The notes under the pieces are model-generated. The model did not search any database. It worked only from the letters and a program-made list of their open reading frames with translations, and had not been told where the DNA came from. A DNA stretch of 64,000 nt, from NCBI RefSeq assembly GCF_035582795.1, contig NC_134366.1, positions 126,501 to 190,500 on the forward strand, given 5' to 3'. Position numbers and translations under genes: made by a program. The stretch is from Mycteria americana (Eukaryota; Chordata; Aves; Ciconiiformes; Ciconiidae). This document shows positions 1-10,720 of the stretch, in pieces (within the stretch, counting starts at the first letter, position 1; each line of letters starts with the position of its first letter).

Positions 1-51
1 GTGGCCTTGGCACACCAGCTGTCTAGCTATGCTTATTTTGAATAGCCATTT

Positions 52-218
52 CTGCCCAGAGAAGTTGTGGACAACCTATCCTGGAAGTGTTCAAGGCCAG
101 GTTGGATGGGACTTTGAGCAACCTGGTCTAGTTGAAGCTGTCCCTGCCCATGGCAGGGGGGTTGGAACTAGATGATCTTTAAGGTCCCTTCCAACCCAAA
201 CCATTCTGTGATTTTATG
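52..218 (+). mobile_element. CR1 LINE 3' end fragment
   Basis: This is a short, severely 5'-truncated CR1 copy in plus orientation. It reads from the end of ORF2 (a degraded LPREVVD-like stretch at about 55-75) through the typical CR1 tail: a GATGATCTTTAAGGTCCCTTCCAACCC-type segment ending in ATTCTGTGATTTTATGA near 218. The octamer-like ATTCTGTG tail is characteristic of CR1 3' ends, which lack poly(A). The left edge is uncertain. Confidence 0.85.
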
Positions 219-1865
219 AATACCTACTCCGTGCACCCCATCCTTGGCACCTGTTTTCTGATCAATTTACACCCAGCCTGCAGCTTGAAACCATAGAAAC
301 AACGTACTTGGGGGGGGGGGGGGGGGGGATTTTGACTACCCTGTTCTCTCTTAGGAAATAAGTATGCTTCATTCTTCAAAGAGGTTCCCTAGTGCTCAGA
401 TGCTACAGCCAAGCTAGTACATGTACATATGATACAGCAACACTGAATGTTAGTTATATATATGATGCCAAACAATAAAATGTAAATCTCAGCTAAGGTT
501 AAAGAGAAGAAGACTTTCTAAATTGTTACTTATACTAAGCCTGAGATACCAAGAAAATTAGAAAATTATTTCTTTAAATTCCTTTAGTTAAGATCTTGGA
601 TATTAATCTGGAGTAGGATATCCACCTAGTCTAAACAACTATAAAAGAAACTTTAAAAAATAGTGAAAGTTTATGTAATGGAAGGTCAATCACTAATATT
701 CCAACCATAAGAAATACGGGGAGCAGAATATTGGGAAAAAAAAAATCCAACACAAAAAAAAAAGCTTGGCATATTTCTGCTCTTGAGAAAAGCTTCTTTT
801 GTCTATAACATAACTGATTCCTTTCCTACTGCGTCTGATCTGTAACAACTCTTCCAATTAGCTGATTTTTTCTTAATGGTTACCCTTTTTTTTTTTTTTC
901 CCCAGTTTCTTCACCTCCTTCTGCTATTTGAGTCAATCCTTCCTTTCTCCAGTCAAACTCCTGCCATTGTATATCTCACCACTGTCTTTTCTGAACTTGA
1001 CAAATACTTTTTTTACTCTGATTAAATCCACTTGGAATGCTGCTGGCAAAAACTTGCTCTGAAACTGTCTAAAATGCCAAATAAAGAGTAAGAAAGTGCC
1101 CACTTCTTCTGCACCCCTCAGTCTTACCCATTTGCTGATGTTACCCCACCCTACAACAGCTTTGCCATGCATTTATCATGCCACTTAACTCCAGGATGCC
1201 TTGCCTCTTCCACAGTGCTGCAAGAAGTCAACAATCACAATTCCTCATGAGAAATAATTTAATAAAGAATCAGTTGCAAGCCTATACCCCTCTCCTTGTT
1301 ATGGCCTTATTTGAAGGCTTAGCATTGTTCTTCCCTATTTCCCCCTTTATATGTGAACTCCATTTATCTATCAAAGGACCAATTCCGTGAACCCTCTTGC
1401 ATGCTTACAGCACACAGTTCTCTGACATTTTAAACCAGACAAAGCCCTGAACAATACCTTCAGAAAATGACTGTTCTGTCTGGCAGCTGGTGAAGAATGG
1501 ACCACATATAACTAAAATAGTTAATAGTCTTTCAGCTTCTGAATCTGTTGCAGTCTCCAAAAATAAAAATGGTTAGGATCCTTCCTGCAGCAAAGCATGC
1601 AAGAGAGCAGCAATCAGTCAAATGCTCTTTCAGTCATTTGCTTTTGGCTAGAGGACAGAAGATACTCTCTTAAGACTTACAAAGATGTGACGTATTCTCT
1701 TGATTCCTATAGCAACAGAGCAGTATCTGCTCCTAGACTAATAGACCACCTTTCTCTTCCCACAGAAAGCTGCACAATCATCTACACACTGTTAGTGCCG
1801 CTCTCTGTTTCCTTTCCCATCCTAAACATGCACTGAATTCTAAGGTAGTTGACAACTCACATGAC
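219..1865. other. AT-rich intergenic DNA, no gene seen
   Basis: No exon-like open frame or recognised repeat was found. Notable are an uninterrupted run of 19 G at 310-328 and several A or T runs of 9-14 bases (for example near 737-745 and 886-899). Short open frames here look like chance. Confidence 0.6.
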
Positions 1866-4080
1866 TGGAGTGCCGCGATGGATGGATACAGGCTTTTTAG
1901 GAAGGGCAGGCTGGGGAGGCGAGGAGGGGGAGTTGCCCTTTAGCTGACAGTGCAGCTGGAGTGCACGAAGCTCCACCTCGGGATGAATGGTGAATCAGCT
2001 GAGAGCTCATGTGTCAGAATTAGCAGGCAGACCAACACAGGTAGCATTGTGGTGGGTGTCTGCTACAGACCACCTGCTGAGGAAGAAGTAGATGAGACCT
2101 CAGACAACAGGAAAAATCCTCATGTTCACAGGCTCTGGTCCTCATGGAAGACTTTAACCACCCCAGTATCTGCTGAAGAGATAACAGAGCAGGGCACAAG
2201 CAACCCAGGAGCTTCTGAGGCACACTGAAGATGAATTCCTAACACAGGCGACTGAGGAGCAGACAAGGAGAGGTGCTCTGCTGGACCTGATTCTTATAAA
2301 CAAGGAAGAACTAGTCAGGAATGTGAAGGTTGGGGTAGCCTTGGCTAGACCATGAGATGGAGGAGTTCAGGAACATGAGAGGATGGAGCAGGGCAGAAAA
2401 CAGGGTCACAGCCCTAGAGTTCAGAAGAGCAGACTTTGGCCTGTTCAGGGATCTGCTTGGAAGAATCCTCTGAGCTACGGCCTTGGAAAGAAGAGGGTTC
2501 CAGGAGAGCTGGTTGACTTTGAAAGATCACCTCCTCCAAATTCAAGACCAGTTCATCCCAACAGGCAGGAAATCAAGCAAAAGCAGAAGGAGGCCTGCAT
2601 GCATGAACAAGGAGCTCCTGACTGAGCGCAGACATTAGAAGGAGGCATACAAGAGGCGGAAGCAGGGACAGGTGACCCAGGAGGAATACAGAGACACTGT
2701 CTAAGCATGCAGGGATGTGATTAGGATAACAAAAGCCCACCTGGAGTTGAATCTGGTGAGGAAACATGAAGGACAGACAGAAAGGCTTTTACAAGTACAT
2801 CAGCAGCAAAAGAAAGACATGGGGAAATGTGGGCTTACTGCTGAATGGGGAAGGGACTTGCTGAGAAAGAACATAGAAAAGGTTGAAGTATTGAATGCCT
2901 TCTTTGCCTCCTTTACTGGCAAGATCGGTCATAAGGAATCCCAGGCTCCTGAGACGAGTAAGAAAGTCTGGAGCAAGGAAGACTTGCCCTCAGTGGAGGA
3001 AGACAAGGTTAGGGAACATTTAAACAAACTGGACGTACAGGGGACGTCCATGGGACTTGACAGGATGTACCCACGAGTGTTATGGGAGCTAACTAATGTC
3101 ATTGTGAGACACCTCTCAATTATCTTTGAAAACTCATGGAGATTGGGAGAGTTCCTGAGGACTGGAAGAAAGCAAATGTCACTTCTTTCTTCAAGAAGAG
3201 GAAGAAGGAGGAACTGGGAAAAAAACCAGGTCGTTCAGCCTCACCTCAGTCCTAGGGAGGGTAATGAAGCATATCCTCCTGGAAACCATTTCCAACACAT
3301 GAAGCACAAGAAGGTGACTGAGAGTAGTCAGCACGAATTTGTGAAGGAGAAATTGTACTCATGCACCAGGACAGGCTGGGGTATGACTGGCTGGCAATCA
3401 GCTTTGCAGAAAAAGACCAGGGGATCCTAGTGAGCAACAAATTGAAGATCAGCCAGCAATGTTCCCTTGCAGGAAAGAAAGCCAACAACATCCTGAGCTG
3501 CATTAGGAAGAACATTACCTGCAGGTTAAGGGAGGTGATCCTTCTCCTTTACTTGCCACTGGTGAGACCACATATGGAGTGCTGTGTCCAGTTCTGGGCT
3601 CCCCAGTACAAGAAATACACGGACATATTGGAGCAAGTGCTCACAAAGATGGTTAAGGGATTGGAGCATCTATCATAATGAGGCAAGGCTGAGAGAGCTG
3701 GGATTTTTTTAGCATGAAGATGAGAAGGCTCGGGGGTATCTTATCAATGTGCGTAAACACCTGATGGCAGGGTGTAAAGAAGACAGAGCCAGACTATTCT
3801 CAATGGCAGCCAGTGACAGTATTGGAGGCAATTGGCACAAAATGAAATACAGGAAACTTCATTTACATACAAGATAAAAACTTTTTTACTGTGAACAGGT
3901 TTTTTACTTAGAACAGGTTGCCCAAAGAGCAACTTAACTCCATCCCTGAAGATATTCAAAACTTCACTGAACTTGGGACTCAGCAAGTTGCTCTAGCTGA
4001 CCCAACTTCGAGAAGGGAGGCTGGACCACATGATCTCCAGAGGTCCCTTTCAACCTCAACCATTCTATGATTTTATGATT
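1866..4080 (+). mobile_element. Degenerate CR1 LINE, ORF2 to 3' end
   Basis: A long, decayed CR1 copy in plus orientation. Recognisable pieces in order are the endonuclease region (AMDGYRLF-like and VGVCYRPP at about 1875-2085), the endonuclease-RT linker (about 2600-2800), the [13 protein letters not shown] block near 2877-2915, an RT fragment, the thumb region (SQQCSLAGKKANN-like near 3450-3490; LYLPLVRPHMEC near 3540-3585), and the 3' tail ending in CCATTCTATGATTTTATGATTCT near 4056-4082. Many frameshifts and stops are present, so it is not functional. Its tail differs from the two long minus-strand copies, which suggests another and older CR1 subfamily. Confidence 0.88.
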
Positions 4081-6477
4081 CTACTCAGGAAAGACTTAAG
4101 CATTACAAGTAACTCAAATACATACCCAATCAACATGCAGTAGATTGAGATGAGGAACCATGGAATGGAGACTGACAGCAGAAACAGGGCAATGACAAAA
4201 CACCTGGAATGCCCTTACCTGGAAACATATGTGCAGAGCTAGCTGCTGCCTTTGCAAGCACAGCAAAATTACAGGGTGTGGAGATGGCAAGAAGAATCAA
4301 GGGTTAGAGAGGCCAGTTTGAGAGCAGTGATTGAAAATGCTAGAGTTTTTTACCTTAGAAGGTAGGTATTAGGGAACAAAACAGTAGGATAATGAAGGTA
4401 AATAATGCACCTCTATTTACTATTCCTTAATGCAGGTCTAGGAAGAAGCTACTGGAATGAAAAGCAGGCTGTTGATGAAAAAACTTTAAAACAAAAGAAC
4501 ACTGCTTAGTAGTACCTATACATAGTATATACGAATGCATACAAAATGCTGCTTCTAAAATAATTTTCCCAGTGCATCACTTTGAAATGATCACTGTTCC
4601 ACTAGTGCTTCTGTATCGCACACCTCATATTTAAAAAACCAAAAAGATCAAACCATGGTTGGATCCTACTTCTGGTCCCTGCTAAATATGTTTGCTCCCT
4701 TAGAAGAGCATCACAATGGGTTTAGAAGAAGCAGTGCCTTATATATAATTTGTTTACTGTATTAGCAGTTTCTTATTTGGTCGATCTAGTGCAGGTAGAC
4801 CTGTCAGTGCTTCTACACAGTTCTCCTTTCAGACATGGGACTGAAAGGACTGCCGAGATGCAGACTCCCTGCATACACTTTGTTTCCTGTTTTTCAGATT
4901 TGCCTGTCCACTCCTTTGGAAGAATTAGTATCAGAAATTCTCTAATGCCTCTCTGGCTAGCAAGAATACTGCTGTCTAAGGAAAAGCGGTATTCTTGCTT
5001 TCATAAGTGAAGAGCTGCACAGAAGTCTTCAGTGCTGGCAATTCGTGACTGAGGAAGGAACTCGTCAGATGGGAACAATAGTGCACAATTAATCTGTTTT
5101 ATACAGAGAGCCAGGAACAGCACCACACTATTCGCAGCTCACTCCTCATCAGCTGCAGGATCATAGCACCTGAATGTGCTGACAGCCTCTGCTTCAGGTA
5201 CAAGCAACAAAGAGCTTGGAGCCTGCGCTGTTGAGCTCTGAACAGAATCTTCCCTGTGAAGCCTTTCACAGTACATTTCCATGGGAACAGACACATGCCT
5301 TTCTTGTTGCCGAGGAGACAGTGACTGCTTTTTGAGATTGGTGAACATTGTGCCCAAAGCATTTCAGCATCTTTAAGATCAGAAGGAGCCTTACACAGGC
5401 ATAATCACCTCCCCGCCAGTTAAACATGTCAATCATTCTCACCAGTCCTATTTCTGAGAACCTGTTTTAAGCATTTTGATATACTATGTCAGATTATTCC
5501 TAATATCTAGTTTTGATATCAACATTTAAAATGACATTGTCACCCTAAACACCTTCGTATGCCTGGAAGTCTTTTCTACTATTGTTCTGTAACTCTTCCA
5601 ATTCACTCTCAATGACCCAACTTACAGTAAAACTAACTCCTCCCTCTCCATGGGTTTCCTGTGGTATTGATCTGTACTTAGAGAAAAGCTGACTGGCAAA
5701 GCCGGTTGGCAAAACCAGTGTCCATCTCTCCTCCATCTTCTCCTACTTCCACTGTTTTTAAATAGAAAACATGCTTGTAAAATCAAAGGGCTCTGTACAC
5801 TCGAGGCCTCAGGGTGGCAGTAGCACTGGATGGCAGCACATGATAAAGGAGGAGGAGGCGCATTCCTGCAATGTTTTTGAGCTTTGCTGTCAAGTGACAG
5901 AGCAGCTCAGACAAGCCGCGGTCAGCACTGACACCGTGCCCCGTGCAGCCGTGCTGCCCCTGTGCGGCAGCCTTCACCAGTTCACTGATGAGAAGTTCTG
6001 CAGTGCGGGACCTCGGTGGAGGCGGGATCTGCACCGCAGCCACGCAGGAGCAGCCCTGCAAGCTTAACGAAACATTCCTCGAGCTGCTGTGGAGGAGCAA
6101 AGGTGGTTTCCTGGGCCGCAGGAAGCGGTGGCCACCAGACTGCTGGTGCCACCAGTTCTCTTTTCACGTTCTCTCCTCCCTCACACAACTTTTTCCCCAT
6201 CCTTTCTGAAAAAAATGCACCAGTAGTTGAGATTTGCAATTTGGGGAGGGAGTGTCAACTGAAACAGGGGCCCCCTATTCCGGTAAATCTGATGTGGGGA
6301 AGGAGGGACAGCTACAGACTATGCTCAAAGGAGCGATGGATGGAGTCTCCCATAATGGGGGAGCATGGAAGCTTGGCATTTCTGGCACAGAAGGGCCCCT
6401 TCTCCACCTTTGTATCTCAATTTACAGAACCAGTGCAGTGCCCTAATACTGAAGGAGAACAAGTTCCAGTCACTAAT
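4081..6477. other. Intergenic DNA, no recognised gene
   Basis: No recognised repeat or gene. A minus-strand open frame of about 70 codons (5139-5357) has fairly non-repetitive composition, but it lacks a convincing splice acceptor and matches no protein I know. A locally GC-richer patch lies at about 5,900-6,160. I do not call a gene here. Confidence 0.5.
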
Positions 6478-9400
6478 CACAGAAGAGAATCACAGAATCA
6501 TTTAGGTTGGAAAAGACCTTTAAGATCCTCGAGTCCAACGTAAACCTAGCACTGCCAAGTCCACCACTAAACCATGTCACTAAGCACCACATCTACACGG
6601 CTTTTAAATACCTCAAGGGTTGGGGGCTCAACCACTTCCCTGGGCAGCCTGTTCCAGTGCTTGATAACCCTTTCGGTGAAGAAATATTTCCTAATAACTT
6701 GAGGCCATTTCCTCTCGTCCTACTGCTTGTTACCTGGGAGAAGAGACCAACCCCCACCTCGCTACAACCTCCTTTCAGGTAGCTGTAGAGAGCTATAAGG
6801 TCTCCCCTCAGCCTCCTTTTCTCCAGGCTAAACAACCCCAGTTCCCTTAGCCGCTCCTCATCAGACTTGTGCTCCAGATCCTTCACCAACTTCCTTGCCC
6901 TTCTCTGGACATGCTCAAGCACCTCAATGTCTTTCTTGTAGCAAGGGGCCCAAAACCGAACACCGTATTGGAGGTGCGGCCTCACCAGTGCCGAGTACAG
7001 GGGCACAATCACTGCCCTAGTCCTGCTGGCCACACTATTTCTGATACAAGCCAGGATGCCATTGGCTTTCTTGGCCACCTGGGCACACTGCTGGCTCATG
7101 TTCAGCCGGCTGTCAATGAATACCCCCAGATCCTTCTCCACTGGGCAGCTTTCCAGCCACTCTTCCTCAAGCTGTAGCGTTGCATGGGGTTGCTGTGACC
7201 CAAGTGCAGGACCCAGCACTTAGCCTTATTGAACTGCATACAATTGACCTTGGCCCATCGATCCAGCCTGTCCAGATCCCTCTGCAGAGCCTTCCTACCC
7301 TCAAGCAGATCAACACTCCTGCCCAGCTTGGTGTGGTCTGCAAACTTACTGAGGGTCACTCGATCCCCTCGTCCAGATCATTGATAAAGATATTAAGCAG
7401 AACTGGCCCCAATACTGAGCTCTGAGGAACACCGCTTGTGACCGGCTGCCAACTGGATTTAACTCCATTCACCACAGCTCTTTGGGCCCAACCATCCAGC
7501 CAGTTTTTTACCCAGCGAAGAGTACGCCCATCCAAGCCGTGAGCAGCCAGTTTCTCCAGGAGAATGCTGTGGGAAACCGTGTCAAAGGCTTTACTGAAGT
7601 CCAGGTAAATAACATCCACAGCCTTTCCCTCATCCACTAAGCAGGTCACCTTGTCATAGAAGGAGATCAGGTTAGTCAAGCAGGACCTACCTTTCATAAA
7701 CCCACGTTGGCTGGGCCTGGTCACCTGGTTGTCCTGAACGTGCTGCGTGATGGCACTCAAGATGATCTGCTCCGTAACCTTCCCTGGCACTGAGGTCAGG
7801 CTGACAGGCCTGTAGTTCCCCGGATCCTCCTTCCGGCCCTTCTTGTAGATGGGTGTCACGTTTGCTAATCTCCAGTCAACTGGGACCTCCCCAGTTAGCC
7901 AGGACTGCTGATAAAGGATTGAAAGTGGCTCGGTGAGCACTTCCATCAGCTCCCTCCGTATCCTTGGGTGGATCCCATCCAGCTCCATAGACTTGTGCGT
8001 GTCTAAGTGGTGTAGCAGGTCGCTAACAATTTCCCCTTGGATTATGGGGGCTCCATTCTGCTCCCTGTCCCTGTCTCCCAGCTCAGGGGGCTGGGTACCC
8101 CGAGAACAACTGGTCTTACTATTAAAGACTGAGGCAAAGAAGGCATTAAGTACCTCAGCCTTTTCTTCCTCCTTTGTCACCATGTTTCCCCCCCATCCAA
8201 TAAAGGACGGAGATTCTCCTTAGCCCTCCTTTTGTTGCTAATGTATTTATAGAAACATTTTCTATTGTCTTTTACAGCAGTAGCCAGATTAAGTTCCAGT
8301 TGGGCTTTGGCCCTTCTAATTTTCTCCCTGCATAACCTCACGACATCTTTGTAGTCCTCCTGAGTTGCCTGCCCCTTCTTCCAAAGATCATAAACTCTCC
8401 TTTTTTTCCTGAGTTCCAGCCAAAGCTCTCTGTTCAGCCAGGCCAGTCTTCTTCCCCGCCGGCTCGTCTTTCGGCACATGGGGACGGCCTGCTCCTGCGC
8501 CTTTAAGATTTCCTTCTTGAAGAATGTCCAGCCTTCCTGGACTCCTTTGCCCTTCAGGACTGCCTCCCAAGGGACTCTGTCAACCAGTCTCCTAAACAGG
8601 CCAAAGTCTGCCCTCTGGAAGCCCAAGGTAGCAGTTCTGCTGACCCCCCTCCTTACTTCTTCGAGAATCAAAAACTCTATCATTTCATGATCGCTATGCC
8701 CAAGATGGCCTCCAACTGTCACATCACCCACAAGTCCTTCTCTGTTCACAAACAAGAGGTCCAGCAGGGTGCTTTCCCTAGGTGGCTCACCCACCAGCGG
8801 TGTCAGAAAGGTTATCTTCCACACACTCCAGGAACCTCCTAGACTGTTTCCTCTCTGCTGTATTGTATTTCCAGCAGACGTCTGGTAAGTCGAAGTCCCC
8901 CACGAGAACAAGGGCTAGCGATCGTGAGACTTCTCCCAGCTGCTCATCAAATATTTCATCTGCCTCTTCATCCTGGTTGGGTGGTCTATAACAGAATCCC
9001 ACCATGATATCTGCCTTGTTGGCTTTTCCCCTGGTTCTTACCCATAAACACTCGACCCTTTCATCACTATCATTAAGTTCTAGACAGTTCCTAACATACA
9101 GGGCTAGCCCACCGCCTCTCCTTCCTTGCCTATCCCTTCTGAAGAATTTATAGCCATCCATTGCAGCACTCCAGTTGTGCGAGTCATCCCACCATGTTTC
9201 TGTGATTGCAACTATATCATAGTTTTCCAGCTGCACAATGGCTTCCAACTCCTCCCGTTTGTTGCCCATGCTACGTGCGTTGGTGTAGATGCACTCCAGT
9301 TGGGCCATTGATCCCACCACCTTTTTGGGGGGAGAAGCCCTAATTCCTGTGTGACTGTTCTCAGGCGCTTCCATGGTTTCTAACACATCGATAACCCTTG

Positions 9401-10720
9401 CATCTTCACTGCTGCATGGATCTCCATCCCCTACCTCCACTGAGACGGCAGACCAAAGGACCTCCCTAGCACACCGTCCCTCAAAGACTGGCATGCCACC
9501 CTCAGGCTTATCTCTAGCGAGCCTGGTTTTATCTCTTTCCCCCTTCAAATCTAGTTTAAAGCTCTTTCAATGAGCCCTGCTAGCTCCTGTGCAAAGATCC
9601 TTTTTTCCCTTTGAGGCAGATTATTCCCCGTCTGTCACCAGCAGACCTGGTGTTGTGTAGACCAACCCATGATCAAAACCCCAAAATTCTGCTGTGACAC
9701 CAGGCTCGGAGCCAGGTATTGATCTGCTGGCTCCTCCTGTTTCTTCCCTCATCATTCTCTGCAACTGGAAGGATAGACGAGAAGACTACTCGTGCTCCTT
9801 ATCCCTTAGCCAGTTATCCCAAGGCCCTGAAGTCTCTCTTGATTGCCCTCAGAGTTCTTGTTGAGACTTCATCGCTGCCTACCTGAGAAATCAATAATGG
9901 AGAATAATCTGAGGGCCATACCAGCGTAGGAAGCTTTCTCTTCACCTCTTTAACCTGGGCCCCAGGGAGGCAGCAGACTTCCCTAAGCAGTGGGTCCAGT
10001 TTGCATATTGGGCCTCCTGTTCCCCTCAGGAGAGAGTCTCCTATGACAATGACCCGTCTTTTTTTTTTTTTTTATGGAAGCGGTTTTGACACAAGGCATA
10101 GATCAACTTAACCTTGGCAACACCTCCAAGCTAGATGAACCATCATCCTCGTCACTGTTTGGTTCCATTTGCAGAGCCTCGTACCTGTTATGCAAGGGCA
10201 CCTGGGAAGGTGGGGTGGTCACGGAGGAGACACGCCTGCTGTGCCGGACAAGAACTTGTCGCCATTGCCCCCTATCCCTTAAGTCACCACCAGGTGATCC
10301 CTTAAGTTCAGCCAGGTGGAGAGAGGATAGGGAATCCTCCGTATCATGTGTCCTGTCTGCCTGACAGTCCTGTCCCAGGCAAGGTAGGGTGCAATTCCAG
10401 TAGTCTACCTCTCTCTAGGACTCCCTGATACTCCTCAACCTACTCACCTCCTCCCAGAGCTCTGTCACTAAGCGGAGGAGTTCCTCTTCCTGGGCGCACC
10501 TCCCACAGGTGTGCTCACTGCTGCCGTCCCGTACTGGCATAACAGTAGGAAGCCTAAGGAAGGCTTTAGAGCTATCTGGGCTAAACCATGCATTAACATC
10601 CAGAGAAAATGGCAAGTGACTCTCTTCTGCAGGGGATGGAGGCAATCATCTGCCGGCCAGACATGTTGTCATGGGAGGTTTGTTGTTAACTAGGGACCCT
10701 GATCCAGGTTGTTACAGGGA
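6478..10720 (-). mobile_element. Long CR1 LINE copy 1 (near full length, inactive)
   Basis: A CR1 non-LTR retrotransposon on the minus strand. Reading from the 5' side there are ORF1 remnants (CGRCAQEEELLRLV near 10480-10510; an SGNH/esterase-like VIVIGDSLLRGT near 10015-10060). ORF2 follows, with the apurinic-type endonuclease (9548-8787, NARSMGNKREEL, ITETWWDDSHNW), a linker (8911-8177), the reverse transcriptase (8183-7102, [33 protein letters not shown]) and the thumb/C-terminus to about 6593. The 3' tail ATTCTGTGATTCTC is at 6485-6500. ORF2 is broken: a 1-base insertion after the EDN codons near 8808, further frame changes near 8180 and 7100-7360, the RT motif FADD reading FADH, and a 25-base deletion near 6695 relative to copy 2. 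The 5' boundary is approximate (10,650-10,870). Confidence 0.95.

Noticed and set aside
5139-5357. A minus-strand frame that looked like a last coding exon
   Set aside because: There is no good acceptor with a polypyrimidine tract, no recognised homology, and no neighbouring exon.
6593-9548. Treating the CR1 ORF2 pieces as host genes or an active retrotransposon
   Set aside because: They match CR1 endonuclease/RT, are split among several frames, and lack an intact catalytic motif.
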